This document shows, one piece after another, positions 47,544 to 55,947 of a DNA stretch of 64,000 bases. Source of the stretch: Roseobacter sp. GAI101. GTDB taxonomy: Bacteria; Pseudomonadota; Alphaproteobacteria; Rhodobacterales; Rhodobacteraceae. Numbering within the stretch: position 1 is the stretch's first letter; each line of letters begins with the position of its first letter. The stretch is from NCBI RefSeq assembly GCF_000156335.1, contig NZ_DS999213.1:3431858-3495857 (forward strand), given 5' to 3'. Below the pieces are notes generated by a model. It ran no database searches. It saw nothing but the letters and a program-made list of their open reading frames with translations, and was not told where the DNA came from. The translations under genes and the position numbers were made by a program.

Positions 47544-48848
47544 ATGAACGCCCGCACCATCCTTGCCAAGCTACGCCACAAGCAGTCGCCGAACCGTGAT
47601 GAACTGGTGTGGTTTGCCAAAGCGCTGGCCGACGGACGCGTCAGCGACGCGCAGGCCGGGGCCTTTGCCATGGGCGTATGTCATGTGGGCCTGAGCGATG
47701 TTGCCCGCGTGGCGTTGACGATGGCGATGCGCGACAGCGGCCGGGTATTGGCGTGGGATCTGGACGGACCTGTTCTGGACAAGCATTCCACCGGCGGTGT
47801 CGGTGATTGCGTCAGTCTGGTGCTGGCCCCTGCCTTGGCCGCCTGCGGGGCTTTTGTGCCGATGATTTCGGGGCGCGGTCTGGGCCATACGGGCGGTACG
47901 CTGGATAAGATCGAAGCGATCCCCGGCGTGAGTGCGCAGTTGGACGAGGCGCAGTTTCGTCATGTCGTCAGCGAGGTGGGCTGCGCAATCGTCGGGGCGA
48001 CGGCGGATGTGGCCCCTGCGGACAAGCGGCTTTACGCGGTGCGTGATGTCACGTCGACGGTGGACAGCTTGGATTTGATCACCGCCTCGATCCTGTCCAA
48101 AAAACTGGCGGCGGGTTTGCAGGGGCTGGTGCTGGACGTCAAGGTCGGCAGTGGTGCCTTCATGAAGGATCTGGCGCAGGCGCAGGCGCTGGCTTCTGCG
48201 CTGACCAAGACCGCGAATGCCAGCGGGTGTCGCACGACCGCTGTGATCAGTGACATGAGCCAACCGCTTGTCCCAAGCCTTGGCAATGCGCTGGAGGTGG
48301 CCGAGGTCATGCGGGTGCTGACCGGCCAGACCACAGGGCCGATCGTGTCGGTCTGTGCCGCGTTGGGGGGCGTGTTGCTGGCCAACTCGGGGCTGACACA
48401 GGATGTGCAAGCCGGGGCGGATGCAATTGTGCGCGCGATCCGCGAGGGCCACGCCGCCGAGCGGTTCGGCAAAATGATTGCCGCCATGGGAGGCCCCACC
48501 AAGTTCGTGGAAGACTGGAGCCGGTATCTGCCCGAGGCACCGATCATCGGCGAGGTGGCCGCTGAACATGCAGGATATGTGACGGCGATTGACGGCGAAG
48601 CGCTTGGGATGGCGGTCGTTGCCCTTGGGGGCGGGCGCGTGGTGGAAAGTGACCAGATCAATCCTGCCGTCGGGCTGTCGAACGTGGTGCGTTTGGGGGC
48701 GAAAATTGGCAAGGGGGCGCCGTTGGCCGCCGTTCATGCCCTACGTCCGGACGATGCTGATGGGGCGGCCCACGCTGTCCGGCAGGCGATTACGATTTCG
48801 GCACAGCCGGTTGAGGTGCCTGAATTGATCATCGAAAGGATCGGCTGA
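47544..48848 (+). CDS. deoA: Thymidine phosphorylase
   Basis: Phosphorolysis of thymidine and deoxyuridine to base and deoxyribose 1-phosphate. The 434-aa protein has the N-terminal helical domain (RDELVWFAKALADGRVSD), the phosphate-binding DKHSTGGVGD, MISGRGLGHTGGTLDKIEAI, and VDSLDLITASILSKKLAAG. It is in the cdd-deoA-deoB operon and its stop overlaps deoB by one base (TGATG). Confidence 0.96.
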   Translation: MNARTILAKLRHKQSPNRDELVWFAKALADGRVSDAQAGAFAMGVCHVGLSDVARVALTMAMRDSGRVLAWDLDGPVLDKHSTGGVGDCVSLVLAPALAACGAFVPMISGRGLGHTGGTLDKIEAIPGVSAQLDEAQFRHVVSEVGCAIVGATADVAPADKRLYAVRDVTSTVDSLDLITASILSKKLAAGLQGLVLDVKVGSGAFMKDLAQAQALASALTKTANASGCRTTAVISDMSQPLVPSLGNALEVAEVMRVLTGQTTGPIVSVCAALGGVLLANSGLTQDVQAGADAIVRAIREGHAAERFGKMIAAMGGPTKFVEDWSRYLPEAPIIGEVAAEHAGYVTAIDGEALGMAVVALGGGRVVESDQINPAVGLSNVVRLGAKIGKGAPLAAVHALRPDDADGAAHAVRQAITISAQPVEVPELIIERIG

Positions 48849-50041
48849 TGGCGCGTGCTTTTCTGGTGGTCATGGATTCCGCCGGCATAGGCGGTGCCGC
48901 CGATGCCGGTACTTTCTTTAACGGTGAGGTGCCTGATACTGGGGCCAATACCGTTGGCCATATCGCGCAGGCCTGCGCGCTGGGGCGGGCCGAAGACGGT
49001 CGGTCCGGGCCATTGCACGTGCCGAATTTGGTCGCACTGGGGCTGGGCGCGGCGGTTGAACTGTCAAGCGGACTGCGCGCCGACGGGCTCGACGGCGATG
49101 TGACGGGCACTTGGGGGGCTGCGTCCGAGGTGTCGCGCGGCAAGGATACGCCATCCGGTCATTGGGAATTGGCCGGGCTCCCCGTCCCGTGGGAGTGGCA
49201 TTATTTCCCGGACGTCACGAATTCATTCCCGCCTGAATTGGTCGCACAATTGGCCGAATTTGCGGGGACCGAGGGGATCTTGGGCAATTGCCATGCGCCC
49301 GGTACCGCCATCATCGAGCAATTCGGGGCCGAACATATCAAGACGGGCTTTCCGATCTGCTACACCTCTGCGGATAGCGTGTTGCAAATTGCGGCGCATG
49401 AGGAAAGTTTTGGTCTGCAACGGTTGCTGGACCTCTGTGCGCGCATGGCCCCGATTGCCCATGAGATGAAGGTGGGGCGCGTGATTGCACGGCCTTTCGT
49501 CGGGGATGAGGAGACAGGTTTCGTCCGTACCCCGAACCGGCGCGACTTTGCGATTGCACCCCCTTCACCGGTGCTGAGCAATTGGGTGCAAAACGCCGGG
49601 GGCCATGTCTATGCGGTCGGAAAGATCGGAGATATCTTTTCGATGACCGGTTTTGATGAACTGCGCAAAGGGCCGGATGATGTGCTTATCCGGCATCTGG
49701 GCGATCTGGTCGAAACAGCCACCGACGGTAGCCTGACATTTGCGAATTTCGTGGAGTTCGACAGCCTTTACGGGCACCGGCGCGATGTGTCCGGCTATGC
49801 CCGCGCGCTGGAGTGGTTTGACGCTGAAATTGGCAAGTTGATCGGCAAGCTGCGTGAAGGGGACATCATGGTGCTGACAGCGGACCACGGGAATGATCCG
49901 ACCTGGGTCGGGACCGATCATACCCGCGAACAGGTGCCGGTTCTTGTCGCTGGCCTTGGGGCAGGGCGCTTGGGGTTGATCGGGTTCCGGGACGTGGCTG
50001 CCTTGGTTGCCGGGCATTTGGGCGTGGCGGTTCCGGGCTAG
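48848..50041 (+). CDS. deoB: Phosphopentomutase
   Basis: Converts (deoxy)ribose 1-phosphate to the 5-phosphate, linking nucleoside breakdown to central metabolism. The 397-aa alkaline-phosphatase-fold protein has [24 protein letters not shown] with the catalytic threonine, and the metal site [25 protein letters not shown]. Last gene of the cdd-deoA-deoB run, directly followed by repeat copy E. Confidence 0.97.
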   Translation: MARAFLVVMDSAGIGGAADAGTFFNGEVPDTGANTVGHIAQACALGRAEDGRSGPLHVPNLVALGLGAAVELSSGLRADGLDGDVTGTWGAASEVSRGKDTPSGHWELAGLPVPWEWHYFPDVTNSFPPELVAQLAEFAGTEGILGNCHAPGTAIIEQFGAEHIKTGFPICYTSADSVLQIAAHEESFGLQRLLDLCARMAPIAHEMKVGRVIARPFVGDEETGFVRTPNRRDFAIAPPSPVLSNWVQNAGGHVYAVGKIGDIFSMTGFDELRKGPDDVLIRHLGDLVETATDGSLTFANFVEFDSLYGHRRDVSGYARALEWFDAEIGKLIGKLREGDIMVLTADHGNDPTWVGTDHTREQVPVLVAGLGAGRLGLIGFRDVAALVAGHLGVAVPG

Positions 50042-50048
50042 GGCGGCT

Positions 50049-50110
50049 TGGGGGCCAGCCCCCATCGCGGCAGGCCGCGATTCCCCCGGAGTTTATCCGG
50101 CAAAATGAAG
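50049..50110 (+). repeat. Dispersed GC-rich hairpin repeat, copy E
   Basis: Same two hairpins and tail as copy D, differing at two positions (GTTTATCC instead of GTTTGTCT). It starts eight bases after the deoB stop and ends 77 bases before upp, so copies D and E bracket cdd-deoA-deoB as direct repeats. Confidence 0.8.
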
Positions 50111-50187
50111 ATCTGGGCCTGCCCGGAGGTTGCGGGCATGGCCGTTTCGGGGCAAACAATCGGTCAAACAAAATGGAGAGCGCGCTT

Positions 50188-50820
50188 ATGTCCGAATATC
50201 TGACCGTTGTGGATCACCCGCTGGTGCAGCACAAACTGACCATCATGCGCGACAAGGAAACGCCGACGGCCGTGTTCCGGCAGTTGCTGCGCGAAATCAG
50301 CCAGCTTTTGGCTTATGAGGTGACGCGCGGTCTGCCGATGACGACCAAGCGCATCGACACGCCCATGCAGCCGATGGACGCCCCGACCCTGGATGGCAAG
50401 AAACTGGCGCTGATTTCGATCCTGCGGGCGGGCAACGGTTTGCTGGACGGGGTGCTTGAGCTGATCCCGTCGGCACGGGTGGGGTTTGTCGGGTTGTACC
50501 GCGATGAAGAGACGCTGCAGCCCGTAAAGTATTATTTCAAGGTGCCCGAAGGACTGGACGACCGGTTGGTCATTGCCGTGGACCCCATGCTGGCGACGGG
50601 CAATTCGTCGGTTGCGGCGATTGATATGCTGAAAGAAGCAGGCGCGACGAATATTCGGTTCCTGTGCTTGCTGGCGGCACCCGAGGGCATCCAGCGCATG
50701 CAAGAGGCGCATCCCGACGTGCCGATCATCACGGCGGCCGTGGATGAGAAGCTGAACGAGGCCGGTTATATCGTTCCGGGACTGGGCGATGCCGGGGATC
50801 GGATGTTCGGGACGAAATAA
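50188..50820 (+). CDS. upp: Uracil phosphoribosyltransferase
   Basis: Makes UMP from uracil and PRPP, completing the salvage begun by cdd and deoA. The 210-aa protein has [53 protein letters not shown], and the PRPP loop [20 protein letters not shown] chose the ATG at 50188 (GGAG ten bases upstream, start [11 protein letters not shown]); an in-frame ATG lies five codons earlier. Confidence 0.97.
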   Translation: MSEYLTVVDHPLVQHKLTIMRDKETPTAVFRQLLREISQLLAYEVTRGLPMTTKRIDTPMQPMDAPTLDGKKLALISILRAGNGLLDGVLELIPSARVGFVGLYRDEETLQPVKYYFKVPEGLDDRLVIAVDPMLATGNSSVAAIDMLKEAGATNIRFLCLLAAPEGIQRMQEAHPDVPIITAAVDEKLNEAGYIVPGLGDAGDRMFGTK

Positions 50821-50911
50821 TAGCCTGAAAATGGCAGGATTGTGTCAGGAGTGCTTTACAGTGATTCTCTGATGGCGCATTGTTTCCACACTATATCGTG
50901 TGGGGGCGCAT

Positions 50912-52237
50912 ATGAGATTTACTAGAATTATTGCAATCGCGGTGATCATGGGGTCGCTTGGCACCGGCGCTGCGCAGGCGCAATCCTTTGACCGGCAGCC
51001 GTCGGAATTTCCACCGGCGTCCTACAAGGGCAAGCAATACGTCGACAGCAAGGGGTGCGTGTTCATCCGCGCGGGGATTGACGGAAACGTCACCTGGGTC
51101 CCCCGCGTGTCGCGTAAACGCGAAGGTGTTTGTGGCTTTAAGCCCACGAATGTCGGCACAGCAGTCACCACGGCCCCGAGTACTGCGGTGGCAGCGCCTA
51201 TGCAGATCACGCTCAATTCCACACCGGCCCAAACGGCACCTGTCGCCAAGGTGGCCCCCCGTCCGGTTCCCAAGGTACCTGCAGCCCCGGTTGTCGTGCG
51301 GCAGACGGCACCGAAATCTGTGCGTCAGACAGCCCCTGTCGTCGTTGCAGCCCCCAAAGCCGTGCCAGCACCCGCTGCGCCGGTGCAATCGGCTGCCGTA
51401 TGCGCAGGCCGTTCCGCGTTGAGCCAGCGGTATTCGGGATCGCCAACCGCCAAGCTCGCGGTACGCTGTGGGCCGCAGGCGGAAAAGATTCTGCCCTCCC
51501 GTGCACCGGTCGCCTCTGCGACGCGCACGGCGGCCCCCGGTTATGGGACAAAGACAGTCACAGCAGCGCCAAGTGCGGCTGCAATCGGCCCGCACACGCG
51601 GATTGCACCGCTGCATGTGGCGCAGGCACGGGTGCACACCAATGGCAATGTGTCTGTTCCGAAAGGATACAAATCGGTTTGGACAGACGACCGTCTGAAC
51701 GAAAGGCGCGCTGAACAGACGTTGGCGGGCCGGTCGCAGATGCTGCTGATCTGGACAAACACGGTGCCGCGCCGGTTGATCAATCCGGCCGACGGGCGGG
51801 ACATGACAGCGCAAGTGCCGCTGGTCTATCCCTATACCACCATCGCGCAGCAGGAACGTGAGCTGGGGCAGGTGACGTTCGCGACACGCGATGGCCAGCT
51901 GGTCAAGAAGATCGTGCGCAACCGGAAAGCCGCCCTTGTGACGCGCCAGCCGATTTATTCGACGCGTTCCGCACCCAAGACAACCCGTGCCGCACCTGCC
52001 AAGGTCCAAGCGACCGACAGCACCTATGTTCAGGTCGGCGTGTTCGCCAGCAGCGCCAATGCGCAAAAGACGGCACATCGGATTGCAAAGATGGGCATGG
52101 GTGCACGGATCGGGAAATCGACAAGAGGCGGCAAGACTTATCTGTCAGTTCAGGCGGGTCCCTTCGGCGCGGCACGCGCGCCAGCGGCGCTGGGCAAATT
52201 GCGCGGCGTCGGATTCAAGGATGCCTACATCCGCTAG
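50912..52237 (+). CDS. Exported SPOR-domain protein
   Basis: A 441-aa protein. A signal peptide (MRFTRIIAIAVIMGSLGTGA, cut near AQA-QS) is followed by a short cysteine-containing module (YVDSKGCVFIRAGID). A long Pro/Ala/Val-rich linker covers roughly residues 80-210. The last 70 residues are a SPOR domain (TYVQVGVFASSANAQKTAH through KTYLSVQAGPFGAAR), which binds denuded septal glycan strands. This layout points to an envelope or cell-division role in the periplasm or as a secreted wall protein. It lacks a lipobox. It converges on the SGNH gene with four bases overlap. Confidence 0.82.
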   Translation: MRFTRIIAIAVIMGSLGTGAAQAQSFDRQPSEFPPASYKGKQYVDSKGCVFIRAGIDGNVTWVPRVSRKREGVCGFKPTNVGTAVTTAPSTAVAAPMQITLNSTPAQTAPVAKVAPRPVPKVPAAPVVVRQTAPKSVRQTAPVVVAAPKAVPAPAAPVQSAAVCAGRSALSQRYSGSPTAKLAVRCGPQAEKILPSRAPVASATRTAAPGYGTKTVTAAPSAAAIGPHTRIAPLHVAQARVHTNGNVSVPKGYKSVWTDDRLNERRAEQTLAGRSQMLLIWTNTVPRRLINPADGRDMTAQVPLVYPYTTIAQQERELGQVTFATRDGQLVKKIVRNRKAALVTRQPIYSTRSAPKTTRAAPAKVQATDSTYVQVGVFASSANAQKTAHRIAKMGMGARIGKSTRGGKTYLSVQAGPFGAARAPAALGKLRGVGFKDAYIR

Positions 52238-52965
52238 GTTTCACGTACCGCTTCAGTCTCTTGTGGCCAGTCAGAGACTATCCGGCTGGCCATTTCCTTT
52301 GCCCACTCGCTGTAGATTTCGGGACCGGGGTGAAATCCGTCCCGCGCCATCTGCGAGGGCAAAAGCGGCCTGTTGAAAGGGACGTGGCGGATGTATGAGG
52401 ACGTGTGCACCAAGCGAGACAGGCCCGCATCAAAGCGCTGCGCCTGCTTGCCCAAGGACCAGCGCAGCGGCTGTGGCAGGATCGGAAAACTGCCCAAGGG
52501 CGGCACGCCGGAGACGTAGATCATGCGCGGTGCGAACAGCATCCTGATCCGCGCGAACATGCGTTTTTGCTGGCGCAGCCATAGCGGATACGGCACAGCA
52601 TGGGTCACATCATTCACCCCGAGGGCTGTCACGATGATGTCGATGGGGGCCGGCGGATGTGATTCAAGCCACTGCAAGGCGGTGCGTGTGGTGGCACCGG
52701 TTTTCGCGACAAGTTGCCAGTCGAGCGTAAAACGATCGGCCAAAAGCCCGGTCAGCTGCCCGGCAAGCGCATCGTTCTGGTAATCAACCCCGACACCCGC
52801 AGCCGATGAATCGCCCAGGATCAGCAGTGACAGGTTCGGACCGGACCCAAGACGACCTGTCCGGGGGCCCAAGGCTTCGGGCAGGTGCAGGGCGTTGGCG
52901 CGCACGGACAGGCCTTGCGCCAGCAACAGCGGCGACAGGGCAAGGCGTGTGGCAAAGTTCAGCAT
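52234..52965 (-). CDS. SGNH/GDSL-family esterase
   Basis: A 243-aa lipase/esterase-like protein. Block I is LLILGDSSAAGVGVDYQ with the catalytic serine near residue 52; block III is TALGVNDVTHA with the Asn; block V is DGFHPGPEIYSEWA with the Asp-His pair. The N-terminus (FATRLALSPLLLAQGLSVRA) is hydrophobic and may be a signal anchor. The substrate is unknown. It lies nine bases downstream of the one-TM protein gene on the same strand. Confidence 0.85.
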   Translation of the reverse strand: MLNFATRLALSPLLLAQGLSVRANALHLPEALGPRTGRLGSGPNLSLLILGDSSAAGVGVDYQNDALAGQLTGLLADRFTLDWQLVAKTGATTRTALQWLESHPPAPIDIIVTALGVNDVTHAVPYPLWLRQQKRMFARIRMLFAPRMIYVSGVPPLGSFPILPQPLRWSLGKQAQRFDAGLSRLVHTSSYIRHVPFNRPLLPSQMARDGFHPGPEIYSEWAKEMASRIVSDWPQETEAVRET

Positions 52966-52974
52966 GCCAGCCGT

Positions 52975-53988
52975 TCAACCGCCACAGATGTTCTGCACGC
53001 GCAACCAGTCCGCATCCGAGATCAGCGGCGCAGTCTCCTTGCCCGCCATAGGGTCACCTTCGATCAGCGCCAGCGTCGTTTCTCCGGTGATATCGCGCGC
53101 CAGAGCATAGGGGGTGCTGTGCAGGTTTTCGGCTTCGAAACGCGCGATCAGCGGGTCCAGTGCGGCTTGCTGATCGCCAAGGCTCATCAGATGTTCCGCA
53201 TAGCTTTCGAGGGCTGCGTCAGACACCTCTCCGGTGGTGAGCAAGCGAAAGTTCTCGCGCAAGCTGATGACGGCAAGCATGTCGCGCAAGGGGTCGCTGT
53301 CGGCGCGCTGCACCAGTTCGGACAGGATGTACCCGCCTGCCACGTCTGGAGATTCATAGTCTTCGAACAGGGTCTTGTTCAGCACGACGGTCCCGCCGGG
53401 CAGATGCAGGCTGGCGCGGGTCATCGCAGGTAAGACCACCAGCGGCCCGGCGGACAGGCGCGTGCCCAGTTTGGCCAGCGCAGTGGTGCCGCGCGGGTTG
53501 GTACAGGCAAGGCCCGACACCCTTTCGATCTGCCTGAGCAGGGAGGCCCCGATTGATACGCGCTTGACCACGGGCACAACGCGCAAGGTGTGATCCTGCA
53601 AGGCACCGGGCAGCCAGAATACTGCTAGCGCCAGCACCAGCAACATGGACGTCATGACCCCGAACAGACGCAAGCGGCCGGGTTTGGGGCGGCCGCGTTC
53701 GACCACGCGGCGCAGGGTCTCGATGGCGTCGATCATCTCGGCTTCGTTGTCGGCAATCTCGAGGGTTTCGGAAGGATCGCCGTCAGGGTGAAAGATCGCG
53801 GGGCGCGTGCCGGGGTTTGCGCGGTCCACGGCGGCCAAGGACCAATGTGTCAGCGCTTGGTCCTTGAGGTCCGAAATCACCAGTGTCGCATCGCCGATGG
53901 ACACGATCACTTCGCGGCGCTGGACTTCGGGTCCTGCACGCCACAGGGCCGTCGCTTCGAGGCGCGCGTATTTCTTGAGGGCCGTCAT
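52975..53988 (-). CDS. Conserved one-TM protein of unknown function
   Basis: A 337-aa protein I cannot assign to a known function. Residues 1-110 look cytosolic and include a small beta-rich module (EVIVSIGDATLVISDLKDQA, THWSLAAVDRANPGTRPAIF). One membrane helix lies at about 112-132 (MTSMLLVLALAVFWLPGAL), and the remaining 200 residues would be periplasmic. That part resembles M48-like proteases in layout (VVLNKTLFEDYESPDVAGGY, AGGYILSELVQRA) but lacks the HExxH zinc site. I chose the ATG at 53988 over 54030. It is upstream of the SGNH gene, likely the same operon. Confidence 0.65.
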   Translation of the reverse strand: MTALKKYARLEATALWRAGPEVQRREVIVSIGDATLVISDLKDQALTHWSLAAVDRANPGTRPAIFHPDGDPSETLEIADNEAEMIDAIETLRRVVERGRPKPGRLRLFGVMTSMLLVLALAVFWLPGALQDHTLRVVPVVKRVSIGASLLRQIERVSGLACTNPRGTTALAKLGTRLSAGPLVVLPAMTRASLHLPGGTVVLNKTLFEDYESPDVAGGYILSELVQRADSDPLRDMLAVISLRENFRLLTTGEVSDAALESYAEHLMSLGDQQAALDPLIARFEAENLHSTPYALARDITGETTLALIEGDPMAGKETAPLISDADWLRVQNICGG

Positions 53989-54098
53989 AAGGTGTGATGT
54001 ACTGCCAAATTGTTTTGCCCACTTTACCATCTGTCAGCCCTTGAGCAATGGGCTGGTTTGCGACAGCATCACCGTGCATGCCAAGAGGAAAACACGAC

Positions 54099-54569
54099 AT
54101 GAAAATCACGCCTGCGCAGCCTGCCGATGCAGCCGCGATCGCTACGATCTGGCACAGGGGCTGGCATCAGGCCCATGCGGCGATCGTGCCTGATGCCCTG
54201 ACCGCACTGCGCAGCCCCGAAGAATTTGCCACCCGTACGGACGCGCATCTGGAAAAGACCCATGTCGCCTGGATCGACGGGCAGATCGCCGGTTTCTTCA
54301 TGCTGGATCGGGACGAGCTTTATCAGTTTTACATCAGCGCCGCCTTCCAAGGATCAGGTAGCGCGTCCAAGCTGATGCACGGGGCCGAGGCGGCGTTGGG
54401 CGAGGGGCTGAAATGGCTGGCCTGTACCGTGGGCAATGACCGCGCCGCGCGCTTTTACGAGAAATCCGGCTGGGTGCGGGCGGGCGTCATCCCCTACGAG
54501 GTCGAAACCGCGCAGGGCCCGCTGGTGGTCAAGGTATGGCGCTATGAGAGACAGGTGGTTTTGACCTAG
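54099..54569 (+). CDS. GNAT family N-acetyltransferase
   Basis: A 156-aa acyltransferase. The acetyl-CoA loop is FQGSGSASKLM (Q/R-x-x-G-x-G/A) after the FYISAAF strand, and the C-terminal motif is NDRAARFYEKSGW. The start of the fold is ITPAQPADAAAIATIWHRGW. An AGAGGA box precedes the ATG at 54099. The acceptor is unknown. It is divergent from the one-TM protein gene. Confidence 0.87.
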   Translation: MKITPAQPADAAAIATIWHRGWHQAHAAIVPDALTALRSPEEFATRTDAHLEKTHVAWIDGQIAGFFMLDRDELYQFYISAAFQGSGSASKLMHGAEAALGEGLKWLACTVGNDRAARFYEKSGWVRAGVIPYEVETAQGPLVVKVWRYERQVVLT

Positions 54570-54580
54570 GTTAAACAGAG

Positions 54581-54613
54581 TGGATCAGGCCGCCCCATAG
54601 GCACCCTGATCCA
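54581..54613. terminator. Inverted repeat between convergent GNAT and ribB genes
   Basis: TGGATCAGG-15 bases-CCTGATCCA, a perfect 9-pair stem with a GC-rich loop. There is no strong T-run, so termination is possible but not certain. Confidence 0.4.
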
Positions 54614-54623
54614 GACTACGGGT

Positions 54624-55769
54624 CTATTCCGGCGTGGTGATCGGTCGGGTACCAACGATGTTCAGGTCGTAATCATCCAGCCCGACGTAGCGCGTGCGCG
54701 GATGATCCGTCAGCAAGATCAGCTCGTGAATCCCCATCGACGACAGGATCTGCGCACCCAGACCGGTCTGTTTGATGGTGCGGGTGCCTGTATCTTCGCC
54801 CCGGATCAATTTGACATGGGGGTCACGGAACAAACACACGGCACCACGCCCTTCTTCGGCGACGATTTCCATGGCGCGGTTCAATTCGCCCGACGGGCCG
54901 CTGCTGATGCCCAGAACATCACTCAGCAAGGTCAGCGAATGGGTCCGCACGAGAACCGGTTCGGGTGTGGTGATGTCGCCCTTGGTCAGCACGACATGTT
55001 CGATGCCTTCGGCCTGGTCGGTAAAGACCCGCATCATCCATTCGCCACCAAAGGCCGAAGTGACGGTCTGGGACATGGTTTCGCGCACCAGATTGTCGTG
55101 GCGGCGGCGATACGCAATCAAATCCGAGATCGCGCCGATCTTCAGGCCGTGCTTTTTGCCGAACTCGATCAACTCGGGCAGGTGCGCCATGTGGCCATTG
55201 TCCTGCATGATCTCGCAGATCACACCCGAAGGCCCGAACCCGGCAAGGCGCGAAACGTCAACCGATGCTTCGGTATGGCCGGCACGGACCAGAACGCCGC
55301 CGTCGCGCGCGCGCAGCGGAAACACGTGCCCCGGAGACGCAAGGTCTTGCGGGCCTTTGTTGGGGTTGATCGCATCCGCTACGGTCTTGGCGCGGTCATA
55401 GGCGGAAATGCCTGTGGTGATGCCTTCGCGGGCCTCGATCGAAACGGTAAAAGCGGTCTCGTGACGCATCGAATTTGCCCGCGCCATCTGCGGCAGCTCA
55501 AGGGCGGCGATCCGGTCGGAGGTCAGCGTCAGGCAGATCAGCCCGCGCCCGTAGGTGGCCATAAAGTTCACAGCTTCGGGCGTGCATTTCTCGGCCGGAA
55601 TATAAAGATCGCCTTCGTTTTCGCGGTCTTCATGGTCGACCAGAATGACCATGCGGCCATTTCGGGCCTCTTCGATGATTTCCTCGATCGGCGAAATCGC
55701 ATGGCGCAGACTGTTTTCTACTTCGCCGGGCACGTCATGGGTGCCGGATTTATCTACGGGTTTTATCAT
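54624..55769 (-). CDS. ribB: 3,4-Dihydroxy-2-butanone 4-phosphate synthase with degenerate GTP cyclohydrolase II-like tail
   Basis: Makes the four-carbon unit of riboflavin from ribulose 5-phosphate. The first 215 of 381 residues are a complete RibB domain: DHEDRENEGDLYI (46-58), SPGHVFPLRARDGGVL, and RAGHTEASVDVSRLAG. The rest has the GTP cyclohydrolase II shape, but at VRTHSLTLLSDVLG (274-287) the zinc-binding cysteines of active RibA (C-x10-C-x-C) are absent. That tail is probably not catalytic, so a separate ribA is needed. A GGGAAG box supports the ATG at 55769. No FMN riboswitch precedes it. Confidence 0.93.
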   Translation of the reverse strand: MIKPVDKSGTHDVPGEVENSLRHAISPIEEIIEEARNGRMVILVDHEDRENEGDLYIPAEKCTPEAVNFMATYGRGLICLTLTSDRIAALELPQMARANSMRHETAFTVSIEAREGITTGISAYDRAKTVADAINPNKGPQDLASPGHVFPLRARDGGVLVRAGHTEASVDVSRLAGFGPSGVICEIMQDNGHMAHLPELIEFGKKHGLKIGAISDLIAYRRRHDNLVRETMSQTVTSAFGGEWMMRVFTDQAEGIEHVVLTKGDITTPEPVLVRTHSLTLLSDVLGISSGPSGELNRAMEIVAEEGRGAVCLFRDPHVKLIRGEDTGTRTIKQTGLGAQILSSMGIHELILLTDHPRTRYVGLDDYDLNIVGTRPITTPE

Positions 55770-55947
55770 CTGTTTCTTCCCTTATTCTGCTTTTACCGAC
55801 GCCTCGCGCTGCGCGGTTCAAGAAATCCTGCGACCTTTACGAAAGTTTCGCAGAAGGTGCCATGCGATATAGTGACGGCGTGTCGCATCGCAACCTGCGC
55901 TGCAGCACCCCTTGGCGTGGTGCTGGGTGTCCATCAGGGTCGCGCCC

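Noticed and set aside
55770..55947. FMN riboswitch upstream of ribB
   Set aside because: I looked for the conserved RFN sequence blocks in this gap and found none.
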